Source: Pseudomonas fluorescens (lineage in GTDB: Bacteria; Pseudomonadota; Gammaproteobacteria; Pseudomonadales; Pseudomonadaceae). Taken from it: a stretch of DNA of 64,000 nt. The notes below the pieces were generated by a model. It ran no database searches and had not been told where the DNA came from. It saw only the letters and a list, made by a program, of their open reading frames with translations. Below are positions 62,615 to 64,000 of this stretch, one piece after another. Where the stretch lies: the NCBI RefSeq assembly GCF_018614775.1, contig NZ_JAGGOF010000090.1:1-64000 (forward strand), read 5' to 3'. How positions within the stretch are numbered: position 1 is the stretch's first letter; every line of letters starts with the position of its first letter. Both the position numbers and the translations under genes were made by a program.

Positions 62615-63597
62615 ACGCCGACCCTCGACCAGACCACCCGCGGCAAACGGTCCTGGCTGCGTTGCAGCAGCGCGTCCAGTTCGACCCGCCGCTGACCGCT
62701 GCGCGCCTGTCCGCGCAGGCGAAACCAGTCACTGGTGATGCCAACCTTGACAGTGGCCGTCTCCAGCTCGGGCATGCGCAGGCGATTGACGAAATCCCCG
62801 CGGTTGATGAACCAGTGGCCGCCGTCCCGTTCCCGAACCAGTGCCTGGGCCCGTTGCAGCGACAGCCCCGGCACAGCAGCGGCGAGCACCGGGGCGCTGG
62901 CGGTGTTGCCGTTGAGCCAGGTATTGGCCGGCAGGACCGTCACATACGGCGCCAGGGCTTCCAACGCGGCTGGGGTGACGCCCTTGACGCTGCTCAGGTC
63001 CTGCAAGGTGCGCAGCATCGGTCGGGTCGCTGGCAGCGGCGTGTTGTCGCCCTCCGGTGAGGTGTCGCGGCCGCTGTCGAAGGTACGCCTCGTTGCTGTC
63101 CTGTCCGCCGGCTCCGGGTTCAACAGGCGCGGATACGCGTCGATCACCCGTTCGACGATGCGCGCGCGAACGCTGGCGGCGACGCCCAGCTGTTCACAGA
63201 GCCGTTCGAAGGCACGCGCCTGCTCCTTATCCACACGCTCACTGGCGACGAGGTTGCGCAGGTTGAACTTGCCTTGCTCGTCTTCCAGTTGCCCTTCGAA
63301 CGGCGTGTCGATCTGGCTCGAACCGGGCATCACGATGGGTTTCGCCCAGGGTTGACCGAAGCGCGTCAGCGGGTCGCGCTGGCGGGCCTCCCACAACAAC
63401 TGGCGACTCAACGCCAGACCACCGTCCATCCGCGCGGTGCCTTGAACGCGCAACTGTTCGGCTTCCAGGCTGCGGGTGAACAGGGTCTGGCGGGTCAGCA
63501 TGCCGCCGGCGATCACCGCCACCACGGCGGCGATCAACAAGGCACTGATGACCGCCATGCCGCGCTGCTTCGCCGCGAGGGGCGAATCCGTTCGCAT
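62611..63597 (-). CDS. gspK: Type II secretion minor pseudopilin GspK (HxcX-like)
   Basis: This 328-residue pseudopilin has the prepilin pattern KQRGMAVISALLIAAVVAVIAGG at its N-terminus (cleavage after Gly14 or its equivalent; the usual Glu at +5 is absent, as is normal for GspK). A large globular domain follows. GspK caps the pseudopilus tip with GspI and GspJ. ATG 63597 is preferred; a GTG immediately before it is in frame. No gspH, I or J is found between K and G here, so these must lie beyond the right edge. Confidence 0.9.
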   Translation of the reverse strand: MRTDSPLAAKQRGMAVISALLIAAVVAVIAGGMLTRQTLFTRSLEAEQLRVQGTARMDGGLALSRQLLWEARQRDPLTRFGQPWAKPIVMPGSSQIDTPFEGQLEDEQGKFNLRNLVASERVDKEQARAFERLCEQLGVAASVRARIVERVIDAYPRLLNPEPADRTATRRTFDSGRDTSPEGDNTPLPATRPMLRTLQDLSSVKGVTPAALEALAPYVTVLPANTWLNGNTASAPVLAAAVPGLSLQRAQALVRERDGGHWFINRGDFVNRLRMPELETATVKVGITSDWFRLRGQARSGQRRVELDALLQRSQDRLPRVVWSRVGV

Positions 63598-63605
63598 CAC
63601 GGCCC

Positions 63606-64000
63606 TTAGAGCTGCCAGGAGCCAATGTCGGCATTCACGCCATCGCCGTCAGGCTGGCCGTCGGCCCCCAACGAGAAGATGTCGACTTCGCCGTTGGCAC
63701 CGGGGTTGAGGTAGTTGTAGGGACGGCCCCAGGGGTCGTTGGGCAGGCGTTCGAGATAGGAACGCCAGGTGCTGTTTTTCGCATCGGCCGGTTTTTCCAC
63801 CAGCACTTTCAAGCCCTGGTTCATGCTCGGGTAGCTGCCGTGGTCGAGGCGATAAAGCTTCAGGGCTTGCATCAGACCGCCAATGTCCTGCTTGGCCGCC
63901 GTCGCCCGGGCCTGGTCGGGACGGTCGAGCACCTTGGGCACCACCATCGCCGCCAGGATGCCAAGGATGACCACCACGACCATGATTTCGATCAGGGTGA
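63606..64000 (-). CDS. gspG: Type II secretion major pseudopilin GspG (HxcT-like), 5' end outside window
   Basis: This partial gene gives at least 131 residues with the prepilin N-terminus TLIEIMVVVVILGILAAMVVP at the very edge of the window, so only the leader and first few residues are missing. The C-terminal part has the GspG landmarks LPNDPWGRPYNYLNPG and DIFSLGADGQPDGDG, which form the calcium site. It polymerises into the pseudopilus that pushes cargo through the secretin. It is eight bases before gspK. Confidence 0.95.
   Translation of the reverse strand, partial: TLIEIMVVVVILGILAAMVVPKVLDRPDQARATAAKQDIGGLMQALKLYRLDHGSYPSMNQGLKVLVEKPADAKNSTWRSYLERLPNDPWGRPYNYLNPGANGEVDIFSLGADGQPDGDGVNADIGSWQL

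Overview
ORGANISM. The window is GC-rich, tightly packed chromosomal DNA of a Pseudomonas, most likely of the P. fluorescens group. The evidence is the many paired REP palindromes (core GTGGGAGCGGGCTTGCTCGC and variants) between genes, an AruH-type arginine:pyruvate transaminase, a DUF2790 protein, and a locus whose gene order matches my memory of the P. aeruginosa hxc/lapA/pdtA region. I see no rRNA, tRNA, CRISPR array, prophage or intact insertion sequence. LAYOUT. 0-6 kb: a DMT exporter divergent from an AraC regulator; an ArsR-type regulator divergent from a cytochrome P450; an FKBP isomerase divergent from a protealysin-like M4 protease that overlaps the gene of its presumed inhibitor (emfourin). 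6-10 kb: an RcnB-like periplasmic protein, an MHYT-GGDEF-EAL c-di-GMP enzyme flanked by two near-identical REP pairs, and a DUF1345 membrane protein. 10-16.3 kb: an RstAB-like two-component system divergent from an RND efflux operon (lipoprotein adaptor plus pump, no outer-membrane factor). 16.5-24.3 kb: aruH, a chemoreceptor, a broken sigma-54 activator remnant, an AraC regulator, a LysE exporter, the adaptive-response pair ada-alkA, and a PAS-AraC regulator. 24.5-31.3 kb: a polar amino-acid ABC transporter with three metabolic genes (fused aconitase X, a proline-racemase-family protein, a DapA-family lyase). Together these look like a hydroxyproline catabolism operon. 31.4-41 kb: DinB, a DipZ-like thiol protein, DUF2790, a second two-component system, a PoxB-like ThDP enzyme, and a CHASE4-PAS-GGDEF protein with a degenerate EAL domain. 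41.3-64 kb: all on the minus strand, a 4.2-kilo-residue filamentous-haemagglutinin-like exoprotein (PdtA-like), a DING phosphate-binding protein, and a type II secretion system of the Hxc type (gspF, E, D, M, L, K, G; gspG runs off the right edge). HOW IT WORKS TOGETHER. The right third is a secretion locus. By its counterpart in P. aeruginosa it should be expressed in phosphate starvation: the liposecretin machine exports a phosphate-scavenging DING protein, and the giant beta-helical exoprotein is encoded beside it with no TpsB transporter in view. The middle operon imports and degrades modified proline. Both two-component systems sit next to genes they may control. Start codons were reassigned in several genes from ribosome-binding sites and overlaps. 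All family names rest on reading the sequence and on memory; no database search was run.
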